From: Nostocales cyanobacterium HT-58-2 | GTDB lineage: Bacteria; Cyanobacteriota; Cyanobacteriia; Cyanobacteriales; Nostocaceae | Assembly (NCBI GenBank): GCA_002163975.1 | Contig: CP019636.1 | Location: forward strand, 2,765,001-2,829,000 | Direction of reading: 5' to 3' | DNA: 64,000 nucleotides | In this document: positions 44,828-55,700 of the stretch, one piece after another | Layout of the letters: each line of letters begins with the position of its first letter | How positions within the stretch are numbered: the first letter of the stretch is position 1 | Translations under genes and position numbers: made by a program | Notes under the pieces: model-generated | The model's input: only the letters and a program-made list of their open reading frames with translations | What the model was told of the DNA's origin: nothing | The model's database searches: none

Positions 44828-47800
44828 TTAGAGCGTCATCGGTGAGATGGGTTCGATATCAGGATCTTGCCCCCCAACTTGGTTGGTGCGCAGAACCCAG
44901 ACCGCCGCCCCGTGCTCCAGAAAAACTTGCACAATTGTATCGCTAGCCTTACGGGGTAAGAGCGTTCGCCAACTTCCCAATCCCAGCCACAGATTACGGA
45001 GCGGTTGATCTTCTAAGGTTGTGCCTAAATTAAACTCGTTGGTTTCCCAATCCGCACGGGGAGAACCCAACGGTTGCAATTTACGGTATAGCTTTGCTGT
45101 CACATTTAAGAGTTGCTTGTAACGCTGTGCCTGTGACGGGTTGCTTGTGAGCCAGGTTGGCAGCAAAGTCTGATTAGCAGCGATCGCCCGGAAAAGGGAG
45201 CGGATGCTGGCAAACAATGCCTGATTGGAATCCTGAGCACAGTTGTTGGCAGGACCGACGTAGGTTGCTCCCGTGCCATCTCCAATCCGATACCGAGCGG
45301 TCATTGCCTGGAGTTGATTCAGCATATTACTCAGAGCAGAGCGACGTGTATCATTGATGTCAAAACAGCCCGTCATCGGCTCAAATTTAACCAAGATGTC
45401 ACAGGTTGGGCGAGTCCCCAACCAACCAAACTGGCGATCGCCCATGTACCGTGACCAGTGCAGCGTTCCAGCCGTTAAACCGTCTGTATTGTGAGCATAC
45501 ACCTGATAATACTGAATCTCAAACCGCAGTTCCTGACTGAGCGGATCGCGAATCACGGTGGCTAGCCCATAGGCAAAATGACCAAAAAAGATTGGGAAAG
45601 TAGCGGCAGGTTCTTTCTTGTTCCCACCAATGCCACCATAGACATGCAATAGCAGTGCCTGATCGCCCACTTTCCAGTCGTCGATGGCGGGTTGGATCTG
45701 GTCTGTTTGGCGATTCCCCACACAGAGCACCGATGAAATTTTACCCTTCTGTGCTACTGCATTTGCCCAGGATTCCCGCCGAATGTAGCGGTAAGAAGAT
45801 TTACTGCCAAACACCACTCGATCCGGTTGGAGACGAAATAGCGATCGGGGAGCTAACGTCTGCACCACAAATTGTCCAGCAGCATCTTTAGCACCGTAAA
45901 TGTACCACCCCGTTTCATTTAGAAGGGTTTGCTCTAAGTGGCGAGTCGTTGAAGGATAACTACCATACGCTTGAGCTAAAATCACTTGAGGTAGGCGCAC
46001 CACTTCTGCCCAGCCATCAAATCGGCGTGAGGCGGGGTTAAAATGCCTGACTTGGAAGCGATCAGTTCCAGAGATAACAGCTTCAAACTGTACCAACCCG
46101 TAATAGCGTCCGGTAATCTCGATGGGTTGATGAGCAATGCGCAAAATCAGGCGATCGCCTACCTCAACCTGAACCTCTCCTTCCAGCATCACGATTAGGT
46201 CATCGGTCGGGTGAGAACCTGCCAGAGATTCCAAGGGACCCACTTGCTGCCAATGATTCAGCCGTTCCGGGTGAATGCTGCTGCCATATTGGCTGGAATA
46301 TTCTGCATCAACGCTAAAATGAACGTCGTGAGTTACGGCTCGCACCCATTTTTTGACGGTGGGATGATCCACCCAACGCAGCATCACCGTTTGCCCCACC
46401 AGCGACTCATAGCCGCGATCGGCGTGATGCACTTCAAACCAGACCCCTTGCACCTGACGACGTTCTGAAGGCTGGGGCAAAATCAGGCGACCCATCCAGG
46501 GGGCGATGGGGCGATACCATTGGGTATCAACGGTCTGAGTTAAAGGATAGTAGGTGTAGTGATTAAAGCTCGCTTGTTTATACAGTTCGTAATTGCTGGT
46601 TTGTTTGGGACGATGGAGAGTGGCAACCCGGAGACGACCTTGTAGAATTGAGAGAATGACGGCAATTGTGTGTTGCAAATGGTTCTGCCCATTGGGCAAC
46701 ACGGCATTAGGGTCCATGATTCCCCCTGGAATCTGATGCCCCATTGGACCTAGTGAAATCAGACTAATTTTGCCCTTGCGTATTGCCCGATTCCAGTAGG
46801 ACAGGGGAAACAACTTCCATCGTCCCGGAAACAGGATTGGTCCCAGACGGGCGACCCCATCTTTGTCCCCCATCAGATGGTAAAGATGCTCCAGTTGCAA
46901 AAAATTATTGTTGGCACTCATCACGCCACCGAGGGAGATGACCTCGATATTAGCCCCTAATACCTGCCTGAGATAGGGTGCCACCGCGACCGACATCTGA
47001 CCACCACCGCTATAGCCAATCAGGGTAATCGGCACACCACTGCTGGGTTGGTAGCCCCGCTGCACCAAACTGTTGTAAATCAGTTGGGCGATCGCCTGAT
47101 TGTAGATCGGTCCGTAACGTTTATCGGCTGATACAGCAACAATCCAGGCATTCCGGAGATTCACCATAAAGCCCAAAAGCGCGGTTGGATTTTCCCACCG
47201 CATTTTGTCTGCCAACCGCCAAACCCATGCTAGAGGGCGATTCTCAACCAAAGGTTGGTTGAACACAGAATACATCATCAACCCTTGTACTAACTCCACA
47301 TCTTCAGGTAAGACCGCCTGGAGTGCCTGGATAAATTCGACAACATCGGGCGTGTATGCCTCACCCGATTGACCCACCCCATCTAGATAGACTGTATAGC
47401 GGGCAATGGGTTGATTACTTTGACGAGCGGGCGGGACGGTTGCACTGTTGTGAGTATCTAAGTCATCATTGTACCAACCTGCCCACCAACCCAATGCCTC
47501 CAGAGGGGCCAAGAGTCCAGCAAAGATGATTGCAATCACCCCAATCCAGACCAGATCAAAGGTCTGGCGCACCAGCTGGGGGAGGTTTTCATGCCAGCCA
47601 AACAGGCTTTCACGAATCGGATGCAGCAGGACGGTGATGAGCACAAACAGCAGGATCATTCCCAGCAGCATTAACCCCAGTCGGATGATCTGGGGAATGC
47701 CGTGTAAGCGATAGTTTAAGTGCATACATATATTTCTAGAGGTGTCCGTAGACGGCATCTGGAGGTCGGCAAGACTCGCTGACGGTGCAGCAATGGCGGC

Positions 47801-48565
47801 TTCAGTTGGTTGTGTTGATGCGGATGGTGATTGTGCTGGGGACTGCTGCTCACGTTGTATCTGTGTTGGCATATCTGCACCAAAGGGTCCAGGAGAATTA
47901 CCTTCTGGTGTTTTGAGTGACCTGTCAGACACGATTCCGGATTGGACGATTTGTCTTAATTCTGAGCGGTTATCAACCAGATCAACGCCTGCAACCCTTT
48001 CAGCGACGCGTCGTCCGAATTTGGCGATCGGCTGCCCAATTGTACCTTCTAAAAGTTGTAGCGTGAACCAGCCAAACGCAACATGGACAAAGGCATATGC
48101 GCCACTCACCTGGGCGATCGCGCTAAACCCCACTACCATCGCGAGCAAATGCCACACCGATAACACGTTGAGAATCGGCACTCCAGCATAGGGCAAGGCG
48201 CCTAAAAAACTAAACTCCAACGGGGCATAACTCAGTCCTAGAGCTTTCACCAAATCACTCCACGGCATATGCACCAAGCCCGGCAGCCAACCTATAAGCC
48301 AGGTACTGAACACCAGGAACACAAACCCACAGGTAAATAAAATAGCGTTCAGCAACAAGCTGAACATGAAGCGTAATGGCTGCACCCGATTAATGAACAG
48401 AATAACACTCTGTCCCACGGCTAAGGAGAGCCCGGCAGTCAAGACTACCAGGAGTGCTACTGTTTGTCCCTCTAGAAGACTGACAATTTTTTGGAATGCC
48501 TCTTGATTCAGGGAAAATGATCCGCCAATCAAATCGCCAAGTTGGTTGAGCAATTGATCAGTCAT
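44828..48565 (-). CDS. Large membrane protein with central alpha/beta-hydrolase-like domain
   Basis: 1245 aa. Residues about 30-190 hold several helices (VALLVVLTAGLSLAVGQSVI; FMFSLLLNAILFTCGFVFLV); a polar linker (200-285) leads to a second membrane block (about 295-365, LGLMLLGMILLFVLITVLL). From about 390 a soluble domain starts RYTVYLDGVGQSGEAYTPDV and contains ITLIGYSGGGQMSVAVAP with candidate nucleophile Ser519, MGDKDGVARLG (candidate Asp) and SLGPMGHQIPGG (candidate His), fitting an alpha/beta hydrolase. The last 550 residues are a beta-rich region without known motif (HFNPASRRFDGWAEV; VRDPLSQELRFEIQYYQVYA-like). Visibly G+C-richer than flanks. Preceded by a DUF3611 gene 54 bp upstream. 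Confidence 0.75.
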   Translation of the reverse strand: MTDQLLNQLGDLIGGSFSLNQEAFQKIVSLLEGQTVALLVVLTAGLSLAVGQSVILFINRVQPLRFMFSLLLNAILFTCGFVFLVFSTWLIGWLPGLVHMPWSDLVKALGLSYAPLEFSFLGALPYAGVPILNVLSVWHLLAMVVGFSAIAQVSGAYAFVHVAFGWFTLQLLEGTIGQPIAKFGRRVAERVAGVDLVDNRSELRQIVQSGIVSDRSLKTPEGNSPGPFGADMPTQIQREQQSPAQSPSASTQPTEAAIAAPSASLADLQMPSTDTSRNICMHLNYRLHGIPQIIRLGLMLLGMILLFVLITVLLHPIRESLFGWHENLPQLVRQTFDLVWIGVIAIIFAGLLAPLEALGWWAGWYNDDLDTHNSATVPPARQSNQPIARYTVYLDGVGQSGEAYTPDVVEFIQALQAVLPEDVELVQGLMMYSVFNQPLVENRPLAWVWRLADKMRWENPTALLGFMVNLRNAWIVAVSADKRYGPIYNQAIAQLIYNSLVQRGYQPSSGVPITLIGYSGGGQMSVAVAPYLRQVLGANIEVISLGGVMSANNNFLQLEHLYHLMGDKDGVARLGPILFPGRWKLFPLSYWNRAIRKGKISLISLGPMGHQIPGGIMDPNAVLPNGQNHLQHTIAVILSILQGRLRVATLHRPKQTSNYELYKQASFNHYTYYPLTQTVDTQWYRPIAPWMGRLILPQPSERRQVQGVWFEVHHADRGYESLVGQTVMLRWVDHPTVKKWVRAVTHDVHFSVDAEYSSQYGSSIHPERLNHWQQVGPLESLAGSHPTDDLIVMLEGEVQVEVGDRLILRIAHQPIEITGRYYGLVQFEAVISGTDRFQVRHFNPASRRFDGWAEVVRLPQVILAQAYGSYPSTTRHLEQTLLNETGWYIYGAKDAAGQFVVQTLAPRSLFRLQPDRVVFGSKSSYRYIRRESWANAVAQKGKISSVLCVGNRQTDQIQPAIDDWKVGDQALLLHVYGGIGGNKKEPAATFPIFFGHFAYGLATVIRDPLSQELRFEIQYYQVYAHNTDGLTAGTLHWSRYMGDRQFGWLGTRPTCDILVKFEPMTGCFDINDTRRSALSNMLNQLQAMTARYRIGDGTGATYVGPANNCAQDSNQALFASIRSLFRAIAANQTLLPTWLTSNPSQAQRYKQLLNVTAKLYRKLQPLGSPRADWETNEFNLGTTLEDQPLRNLWLGLGSWRTLLPRKASDTIVQVFLEHGAAVWVLRTNQVGGQDPDIEPISPMTL

Positions 48566-48619
48566 TTTCAGATCTCCCGGTTCAATTGGTTCAATTCAAC
48601 CTCGCTCAAAATATTAAGA

Positions 48620-49222
48620 TTAATCATTCGGGTTGCGATGTTGTCCGACCTGATAGAGTAGCAGCAATGCTATGACAGCTCCAACCAATCCGGCGGCAAT
48701 TGTATTGACCATTGCTTGAATGGCAATCATGTTAGAGGGTGTGATCAGTGCTCCTCGTGCAACCATCGTTCCTGCTTGATTAGGGGTAATCACGGTCGAA
48801 CCTTGAGGCACGATTAACATATTGAAGGTCAAGTTACCCACCCGCGCCAGGGCGATTAGCAGGGCAAGCACCATAATACTGATATTGGCAAGCAGTCCCA
48901 GCTTGAGATCTCGGCTCACCTGAGACTTTGCTGGACGCAGATCCCGATTCTCTAGTTTCTTAGCCAGTTGCACATAGCGAAAACACCAGTAAATACTGAA
49001 GATCAGAATCACTAAACAGATAATCGCCAACCATAGACCAAAGGAAGATCCGCCACGCTGCTGCTGTCCAGCCCTAAACAGAACCGTCGTGACCACCACT
49101 AAAATCGGAATAAACCCAAGCAAGGCTTGCAACCAAAAGCCAATCCATCCCAACCAGCGGAACGAACGGGCAATCTGCTGGGGCGTCGGGTGAGCCGCTT
49201 CAGGATTGAGGAAGTCAAACAT
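48620..49222 (-). CDS. DUF3611 family membrane protein, second copy
   Basis: 200 aa with four predicted helices, clearly related to the DUF3611 protein at 13281-13844 (shared patterns FRWLGWIGFWLQALLGFIPI versus FRLTGWISFWTQLVLGVVSG, and a final glycine-rich helix). The N-terminus MFDFLNPEAAHPTPQQIARS is extended. It lies 54 bp upstream of the 1245-aa gene on the same strand, so the two are probably one transcript and may form a complex. Function unknown. Confidence 0.75.
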   Translation of the reverse strand: MFDFLNPEAAHPTPQQIARSFRWLGWIGFWLQALLGFIPILVVVTTVLFRAGQQQRGGSSFGLWLAIICLVILIFSIYWCFRYVQLAKKLENRDLRPAKSQVSRDLKLGLLANISIMVLALLIALARVGNLTFNMLIVPQGSTVITPNQAGTMVARGALITPSNMIAIQAMVNTIAAGLVGAVIALLLLYQVGQHRNPND

Positions 49223-49280
49223 AGGATGGGTTGCTTCAGAAGAAGGGGTGGAAACATAGATAGGGATAAGTGAGCCTGAA

Positions 49281-49538
49281 CTACGGTTTCAGCAATTGCA
49301 TCGACATCCCAGACGAAGCGAATTCCCGAATCAACTTATCCTGCATTCCCGGAGTGAATCAGCGCAGATTAATTCTGAGCAGCGATTCACCCGGAATCAC
49401 ATTATTGTCTTCGCCAGCCTGTAATGCGCTAACCGTGATCACAGCGGTTTTAAGTGTATTCATCCCACGAGCCATAATCATCTGATATTGCGTCATCACT
49501 GCTGCCATCATGACAATCAGATTTTTAGGCAAGATGGG
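49281..49538 (-). pseudogene. Amidohydrolase (M20 peptidase-like) fragment
   Basis: The minus-strand frame reads PILPKNLIVMMAAVMTQYQM then MNTLKTAVITVSALQAGEDN and NVIPGESLLRINLR-stop-FTPGMQDKLI. This is the dimerisation-domain stretch of M20 amidohydrolases (AVITVG..HGG...NVIP.......R.F.P..). The TGA at 49359-49361 sits where Trp or a similar residue is expected. Only about 85 residues remain, with stops at both ends, in the 409-bp gap between the DUF3611 and ClC genes. No plus-strand gene is credible here. Confidence 0.65.
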
Positions 49539-49631
49539 TCAAGGAGTAGATAATTTTGGGTACAGATAACAAGAATTCTATGACCAGGGGTTGCAGTTGC
49601 TTCAATCTTGGAGCAATTCTTAACCTATGAA

Positions 49632-52238
49632 TTATGTTCTGACCATAATAACTGTACAATGACTCTTGCGAGAAATCTTCTCTGGAATATTTCCTTGCAT
49701 CACCTGTTTGAGTAAACTTTCACGGCTAGCGCCTAAAATAATCACATCACTGTTGTCTTGTTCGGCACACTCAAGTACAGCCTCAGCAACAGAATTGGAC
49801 TGGACTGGAGTAGCCAGCACCTTACCGTTAACTCGGCATTCAAGAAAGTGAAGGGATTTTTCTAATAATGTTGTGTCAGGCATAGCCTCAGTAGGCTGGA
49901 AAACCTGACATAGCGTGATTTGAGGCGATGTACTTAAAGAAGTAAGAGCAGGTAGTAACTGAATTGCTTGCCGAGAGTTAGGTCCGCCTGCCATTGGCAG
50001 CAACCAACGGTTAAAAGTTGGTTTATTGTCCAATTTAGCCAGGACAACATCACACGCTGCTTGTCGAATCACAGTATCCACCACTCGGCTGAAAAATCTA
50101 CCAGGAGTTGATATATTACCTTTCCAACCCATCAATACCAAGTCAATATGTCGCTCCTTCACACTCTCCAAAATTGCTTGGGCGACATTATGAGCAACTC
50201 GGATCTGGGTGTGAACAGGAATGCACCATTTCTGACCTAATAATATTGCCCTGCGTAAAAGATCATGGCTTTTGGTGCTTTCTATTGGTGTTTCAGATGG
50301 AATGCGACTAGGTGGAACAATAATCACTTGTAGACATTCTATTTCATAATTGCGATCTTTTGCGATCACTGCTGCCATTTCCAGTAAAGTTTGGGCTGTC
50401 TGTGGGTGTGAAAGTGGTACTAGTAGCCTTCCTTTGCCTGTAGCTGGAGCGCGAGTTTGGTAAATTACATAAGAAGGTGCTGATTTCGGTTCTATCTGTT
50501 GGGTATTGCCACTTAACCTCTCGGCTTCTACGCGGATAATATCACTGCGAGTAATAATTCCTACTAGCTTTCTACCTTCTGTCACAGGTAAGCAGCTTAG
50601 ATGATAACGATTAAGTATATGCAGTACATGGGCTAGTGTAGCTGTGGGACTCACTGTCACTGGCTCTGGTGTCATAATGTCGCTGATAGTTGCATCTTTA
50701 CCTAACTGTTGCGAGGCAATATTAACTAAATCTTTCTGAGTCACAATGCCAATAACTTTCCCATTTTCTAAAATTGGGAAGTTGCGATGATGAGAGTGAG
50801 AAAATGCCTGCACCGCTTCATCAATGCTCATTTGACTAGATAGAGTTTCAACACGTCGCTGCATGACATCTGCGGCAGTTAGTTGTGCTAAAAGCCCCTC
50901 TGTAGTTGGCTCTTTTGTAATGTGAATCCCTTTTCTCTCTAGTAGAAGGTCGTAGAGCGACCTCCGGTCAATTTTTTCAGCTACTAAATAAGCAACTACA
51001 GACACAATCATTAGTGGTAGTACCAGATTAAAATCTGTCGTCATCTCAAACACAATGACAACTGCTGTAATTGGTACTTTAGAGACCGCGCTAAAAAACG
51101 CAGCCATCCCCACATGAGCGTAGGTTGTTGCAGCACTCATTCCCAGCAAACTCTGTTCAGTGGCACCTACTAAATAGCCAAGGGCAGACCCTAATACCAA
51201 GGTGGGAACTAGTAAACCCCCTGGCGCTCCAGAGCCGTAAGTTAAAATAATTAGGGTAAATTGGACTAAAAGAGCGATCGCTGCAAATATCCAATTAGCA
51301 CTACCCATAAGTAAAATCTCTCTTAGCCCAGCATTATTACGAAAGCTTATGGGCAATAGAGCTATCACAACACCAGTGACTAACCCAACAATTCCAATTC
51401 GCCAGGGTAAACTCAGGTGTAGCACGCGCCGATTCATTGCTAAGCTGGCAAGAACACCTTTATTAAACAGAATGCCCAGTAGCCCTGCCGTTACCCCCAA
51501 AATCAAGTAGAAAGGGATTTCCTGAGCGAAAAAAGTTGTATGCCCAAATGCCAAATTTAGATCACTCAGATCCAGGCTGTGACTACCATAGAGCCGGGAG
51601 ATGACTGAAGCGATGAAAGAAGCCAAAATAGCAGTGCCAAGAGTAATTCCTGACACATCTTGGAGTAATTCTTCCACTACAAAAAGTACACCAGCGATGG
51701 GTGCATTAAAAGCCGCAGCTAACCCTGCTCCGGCTCCGGCGGCGATAAGTTGACGACGATGCTCTGGGGAAGTCGGCACCCAGTGACTCAGTTGATTTGC
51801 CAATGCTGCCCCAATTTGGACAGTCGGTCCCTCCCGTCCTAAAGGCATTCCAGAACCCAGGACGAGTGTAGCGCTGACCAGCTTGACCAAAGCAATCCGC
51901 AGATTTAACGGCATAGGTACGCAAGCCAATACCGCTTTAACTTCAGACATTCCGCTACCTGATGCTTCAGGTGCAAAGCGCTCTACGAGCCAACCAGCTA
52001 AAATTCCTCCTACCAGTCCAATGCCTGGTAGCACCAAGTAGGCAGACCAAAGGTAAGAAACACGTACTCGCCATGCACCTGCCCAGTCCACTGCCTGTCC
52101 TAATAGAACTGCCGCTAGTCCAGAAACTAGACCAATCAGGCAAGCATCAACAAAAGCTAAGCGCTTGGGTCGAAGCAGCTGACGGGAAAGCCTCAACCAG
52201 AGAATTTTACCCCTGACTAACATATTTTTAGCAATCAA
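49632..52238 (-). CDS. ClC-type chloride channel/antiporter with CBS and USP domains
   Basis: 868 aa. The ClC membrane domain (1-430) shows the chloride-site motifs GSGMSE (94-99), GREGPTVQIGA with the gating Glu136, and GAPGGLLVPTLVLG. Two CBS domains follow (about 445-570; DVMQRRVETLSSQMSIDEAV; ISDIMTPEPVTVSPTATLAH). The C-terminus carries two universal-stress-protein-like domains (about 590-730 and 740-868; LLVPLSHPQTAQTLLEMAA; DVIILGASRESLLKQVMQGN). Ser at the selectivity position of GSGMSE replaces the Pro of GSGIP. Tripartite ClC-CBS-USP proteins occur in cyanobacteria; the nucleotide-sensing parts suggest energy-dependent control of anion or proton flux. Confidence 0.9.
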   Translation of the reverse strand: MIAKNMLVRGKILWLRLSRQLLRPKRLAFVDACLIGLVSGLAAVLLGQAVDWAGAWRVRVSYLWSAYLVLPGIGLVGGILAGWLVERFAPEASGSGMSEVKAVLACVPMPLNLRIALVKLVSATLVLGSGMPLGREGPTVQIGAALANQLSHWVPTSPEHRRQLIAAGAGAGLAAAFNAPIAGVLFVVEELLQDVSGITLGTAILASFIASVISRLYGSHSLDLSDLNLAFGHTTFFAQEIPFYLILGVTAGLLGILFNKGVLASLAMNRRVLHLSLPWRIGIVGLVTGVVIALLPISFRNNAGLREILLMGSANWIFAAIALLVQFTLIILTYGSGAPGGLLVPTLVLGSALGYLVGATEQSLLGMSAATTYAHVGMAAFFSAVSKVPITAVVIVFEMTTDFNLVLPLMIVSVVAYLVAEKIDRRSLYDLLLERKGIHITKEPTTEGLLAQLTAADVMQRRVETLSSQMSIDEAVQAFSHSHHRNFPILENGKVIGIVTQKDLVNIASQQLGKDATISDIMTPEPVTVSPTATLAHVLHILNRYHLSCLPVTEGRKLVGIITRSDIIRVEAERLSGNTQQIEPKSAPSYVIYQTRAPATGKGRLLVPLSHPQTAQTLLEMAAVIAKDRNYEIECLQVIIVPPSRIPSETPIESTKSHDLLRRAILLGQKWCIPVHTQIRVAHNVAQAILESVKERHIDLVLMGWKGNISTPGRFFSRVVDTVIRQAACDVVLAKLDNKPTFNRWLLPMAGGPNSRQAIQLLPALTSLSTSPQITLCQVFQPTEAMPDTTLLEKSLHFLECRVNGKVLATPVQSNSVAEAVLECAEQDNSDVIILGASRESLLKQVMQGNIPEKISRKSHCTVIMVRT

Positions 52239-52796
52239 TTGTCATAAGTGAACGTATTTAAATGTCTGCAATGTCTTACGGTTTTCTCTACTTATATCTT
52301 TTCATAAAAAAATGAAATCAAAATGAAATTTTTCTATGACTAAAGATAGATACAGCGTGTTTCAAGTTCTTAGGTCTATAAAAAATGAGCGAAGCCTGAG
52401 TTGAATGATAAGGCTTTATTTGTGTTGCATAACAAAAGCTTGGTTAAGACAAAAATATTAATTAATTAACTTTAGATTAAGCTTTAATAAAATATTTGCT
52501 ATTGTTTTTTTAAGTTGCTAAAAACACATTAATTCATATCTTCGACACATTGCATTCAAATTAAGTTCACACAAACCTGATAACTTTTATTTTGGAAAGG
52601 TTAAATGTAATATTTTTCCAAAATAAAAACTATTTAGTAATTATAAAAAATCGAAACATAGACAAAATAAACCAAAATCTAAACAATAGTCGTTTGGACT
52701 CACAAATCAAAAAAAAATAATAACTTTTCAATAAAAAGAGTAGTTCAAAATGTTTTTATTTGTCTGCTCTGCAACTAACTCATTGGAGTAATTTAT
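52239..52796 (+). promoter_or_regulatory. Leader of the phosphoesterase gene with inverted repeat and Pho-box-like words
   Basis: 558 bp, very A+T-rich, no gene. A perfect 14-base inverted repeat TTTTATTTTGGAAA (52585-52598) and TTTCCAAAATAAAA (52615-52628) flanks a 16-base loop. Upstream, ATTAACTT, ATTAAGCT and ATAAAATA follow with 3-base spacers (52465-52494), loosely like the 8+3 pattern of cyanobacterial Pho boxes. The only nearby plus-strand start is ATG 52797 of the phosphoesterase protein, so both elements probably belong to it. Confidence 0.4.
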
Positions 52797-55700
52797 ATGG
52801 ATTTCTTGGGTGACAGTTCAGTGACTGCTTCAGCTAACAGTCTGACCAATCATCTTGAAACTGGGAATTATGGATTGGGTAGTAACTTTGATTTGCAGAA
52901 TGACGGACAAATATTGGGTCGCGGTTCTTCTGGTAGAAACGTAATTATCTTTGTGGCAGATGGGTTACGTCCAAGCTCAATCAATCCGGAAGATGCGCCA
53001 ACGCTCTACCAGTTGCGTCAGGAAGGAGTGAACTTCAGCAATAGCCATTCTTTGTTTCCCACTTTCACAACTCCCAACGCAGCGGCGATCGCCACTGGGC
53101 ATTACCTAGGCGACACAGGCGACTTCAGCAACACCATCTACACAGGGTATCCTGTCTTTGCTGGAGGCGGAAATGGGACACCAACGGCATTTATTGAAAA
53201 TGACGCGATTCTCAGTGACATTGACGAACACTTTGGTGGCAATTACCTAGATGAAGAAACATTGCTAGCATATGCCCGTCAAAACGGTTACAATACCGCT
53301 GCTGTTGGGAAATTGGGACCAACACTGATTCAGGATGTCACCCAAGGCAATGTCGGACCAGATGGAACGATACCAACACCGGGCACTATTATCATTGATG
53401 ACTCGACAGGCAAAACAGGAGGTGTTCCTCTTAGCTCCGAAATTACCAAGCGCTTAGTCGATGCAGGTGTAGGGGCAACCGCGCCAGATCGTAGTAATGG
53501 TGTAGCTAGCACCAATCAACTAAGCAACGGCTATTCTGGGAATAACACCGCTCCTGGAACACTTGCGGCAAATACAGTGCAGCAGCAGTACTTTACCAAT
53601 GCAGTGACCAAGGCAATCCTGCCTGACTTCGTTGAGAAAGGCGATCCCTTTGCGTTGGTCTACTGGTCACGAGATCCGGATGGTACGCAACATAACCAAG
53701 GTGATAGTCTTAATAGCTTGACTCCTGGGATTAATGGTCCTACCTCCAAGGCAGCTGTAAAAAATGCTGATAACAATCTCAAGCAAATCCTAGACTTCAT
53801 TAATAGTGATCCGCAGCTGGCAGCCAATACTGATATTTTCATCACTGCTGACCACGGCTTTTCCACCATTAGCAAGCAGTTGACGGATACCCAAGGAGGA
53901 AAAGTCAACGACTATGCATCATCACTGACATATCCAGGAGTGAATGCTGGGTACTTACCCGGTGGATTTGTTGCGATTGACATTGCCCATGAATTGGGAC
54001 TACCCCTGTATGATGCTGACACGCCAACTGCTGATGCCAAGAATTATACTTTGGTAGATCCTACCCAAGGACAACGTCCTAGAAATGGTGACGGGTTGAT
54101 TGGTGGTAGTGGTGTGATTCAGGACAAGCCTGATGCCAAAGTGGTGGTTGCAGCCAACGGAGGTTCCGACCTAATTTATGTACCAGACAATGACCCGGAA
54201 ACCGTCAAGCAAGTGGTGGATTTCCTCAGCAAGCAAGACTACACCAGTGGTTTATTTGTGGATGATCAGTTTGGCAATATCCCTGGGACATTACCGCTGA
54301 GTTCAATAAACTTGAAGGGTTCAACACAACTGCCTACACCTTCCATCGTCTTGAACTTCCGGACATTTGCCACTGATAGTAACAATCCCTTTGGATCACA
54401 AGTAGAGATTGCTGATACAGGCTTGCAGCAAGGTCAAGGGATGCACGGCAGTTTTGGTCGTGGTGATACCTACAACAATATGATTGCCTTCGGTCCTGAC
54501 TTTAAGCAGGGTTACACCGATAATGCTCCAGTAAGCAATGCCGATGTTCCAATTACGCTAGCCAAAGTCCTAGGATTTGATATTCCTCAAAATGGCAACT
54601 TGACAGGACGAGTTATCGATGAGGCATTGGTGGGAGGACCTAACGATGTTTTCTACTCTAAAGGAACTCTAGAATCTAACCCAACTGCTGATGGTGTCAA
54701 AACTTATCTGAATTATCAACAGGTAGGCGACACCAAATACTTTGATGCTGCTGGGTTTGAAGGTCGGACTGTTGGGTTGAGTACTCTTCCTCCAGGAACA
54801 GCACAGGTCCCGGATCGCCCGTACCCAGGACCGCAAACGGAAGGACCATCGGTAACTCCTCAAGGTTGGTTCTTAACCCCTGCTGGTAAGCAAGTGCAGC
54901 TTGGCGATCGCCCTTATGGTGTAGCACTCAGCCCTGATGGAAACACCCTACTTGTCAGCAACGACGGTCAATCAACGCAATCACTACAGGTCGTTGACAG
55001 AGCAACAGGCACGGTTGTTCAAACGATACCGTATGGTTCCCCAGAGGCATTGTACATTGGTGTTGTCTTTAGCCCAGATGGCAAAAAGGCCTACGCCTCA
55101 GCGGGAGGTAACAATAAAATCCGTGTTTATGATGTACAGGGACAACAACTGACAGAAACTGACCCCATCTTACTACCCCCACAGACTCCGGATGGAAAGC
55201 CCCTCAATCTCTATCCTGCTGGTCTGACCATTTCCAAAGATGGTAATACGCTGTTTGTAGCCGACAACTTGGGCGATGCTATGTCAATTATTGACTTACC
55301 CAGCCGCCAAGTGACTGACACTATTCATGTTGGACACAATCCCTACACAGTCCAGTTGGACAAAAATGGAAAATTTGCTTATGTCAGCAATTGGGGTGAT
55401 ACGACTGTTTCAGTCATAGATGTGCCTGATGGGGAAGTGGAGTACACAATTCCAGTCGGCACACACCCAAACGCGATGGCGTTGAATCCCAACAATAATG
55501 AATTGTATGTAGCCAATGCTGATAGCGACGATGTTTCAGTCATTGATACAAAAACCAAAACAGTTATCCGAACGATTGACTTAGCGCCTTATCCCGGTGC
55601 TAAAGAAGGCAGCAGCCCCAACGCCTTAACAGTTTCTCCAGATGGCAGCACCCTTTATGTTGCCAATGCTACGAACAATGATGTCGCTGTCATTCGCTTA

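Noticed and set aside
49270-49485. 71-aa plus-strand frame after the second DUF3611 gene
   Set aside because: It is antisense to the amidohydrolase fragment, which has family similarity in the minus-strand frame.
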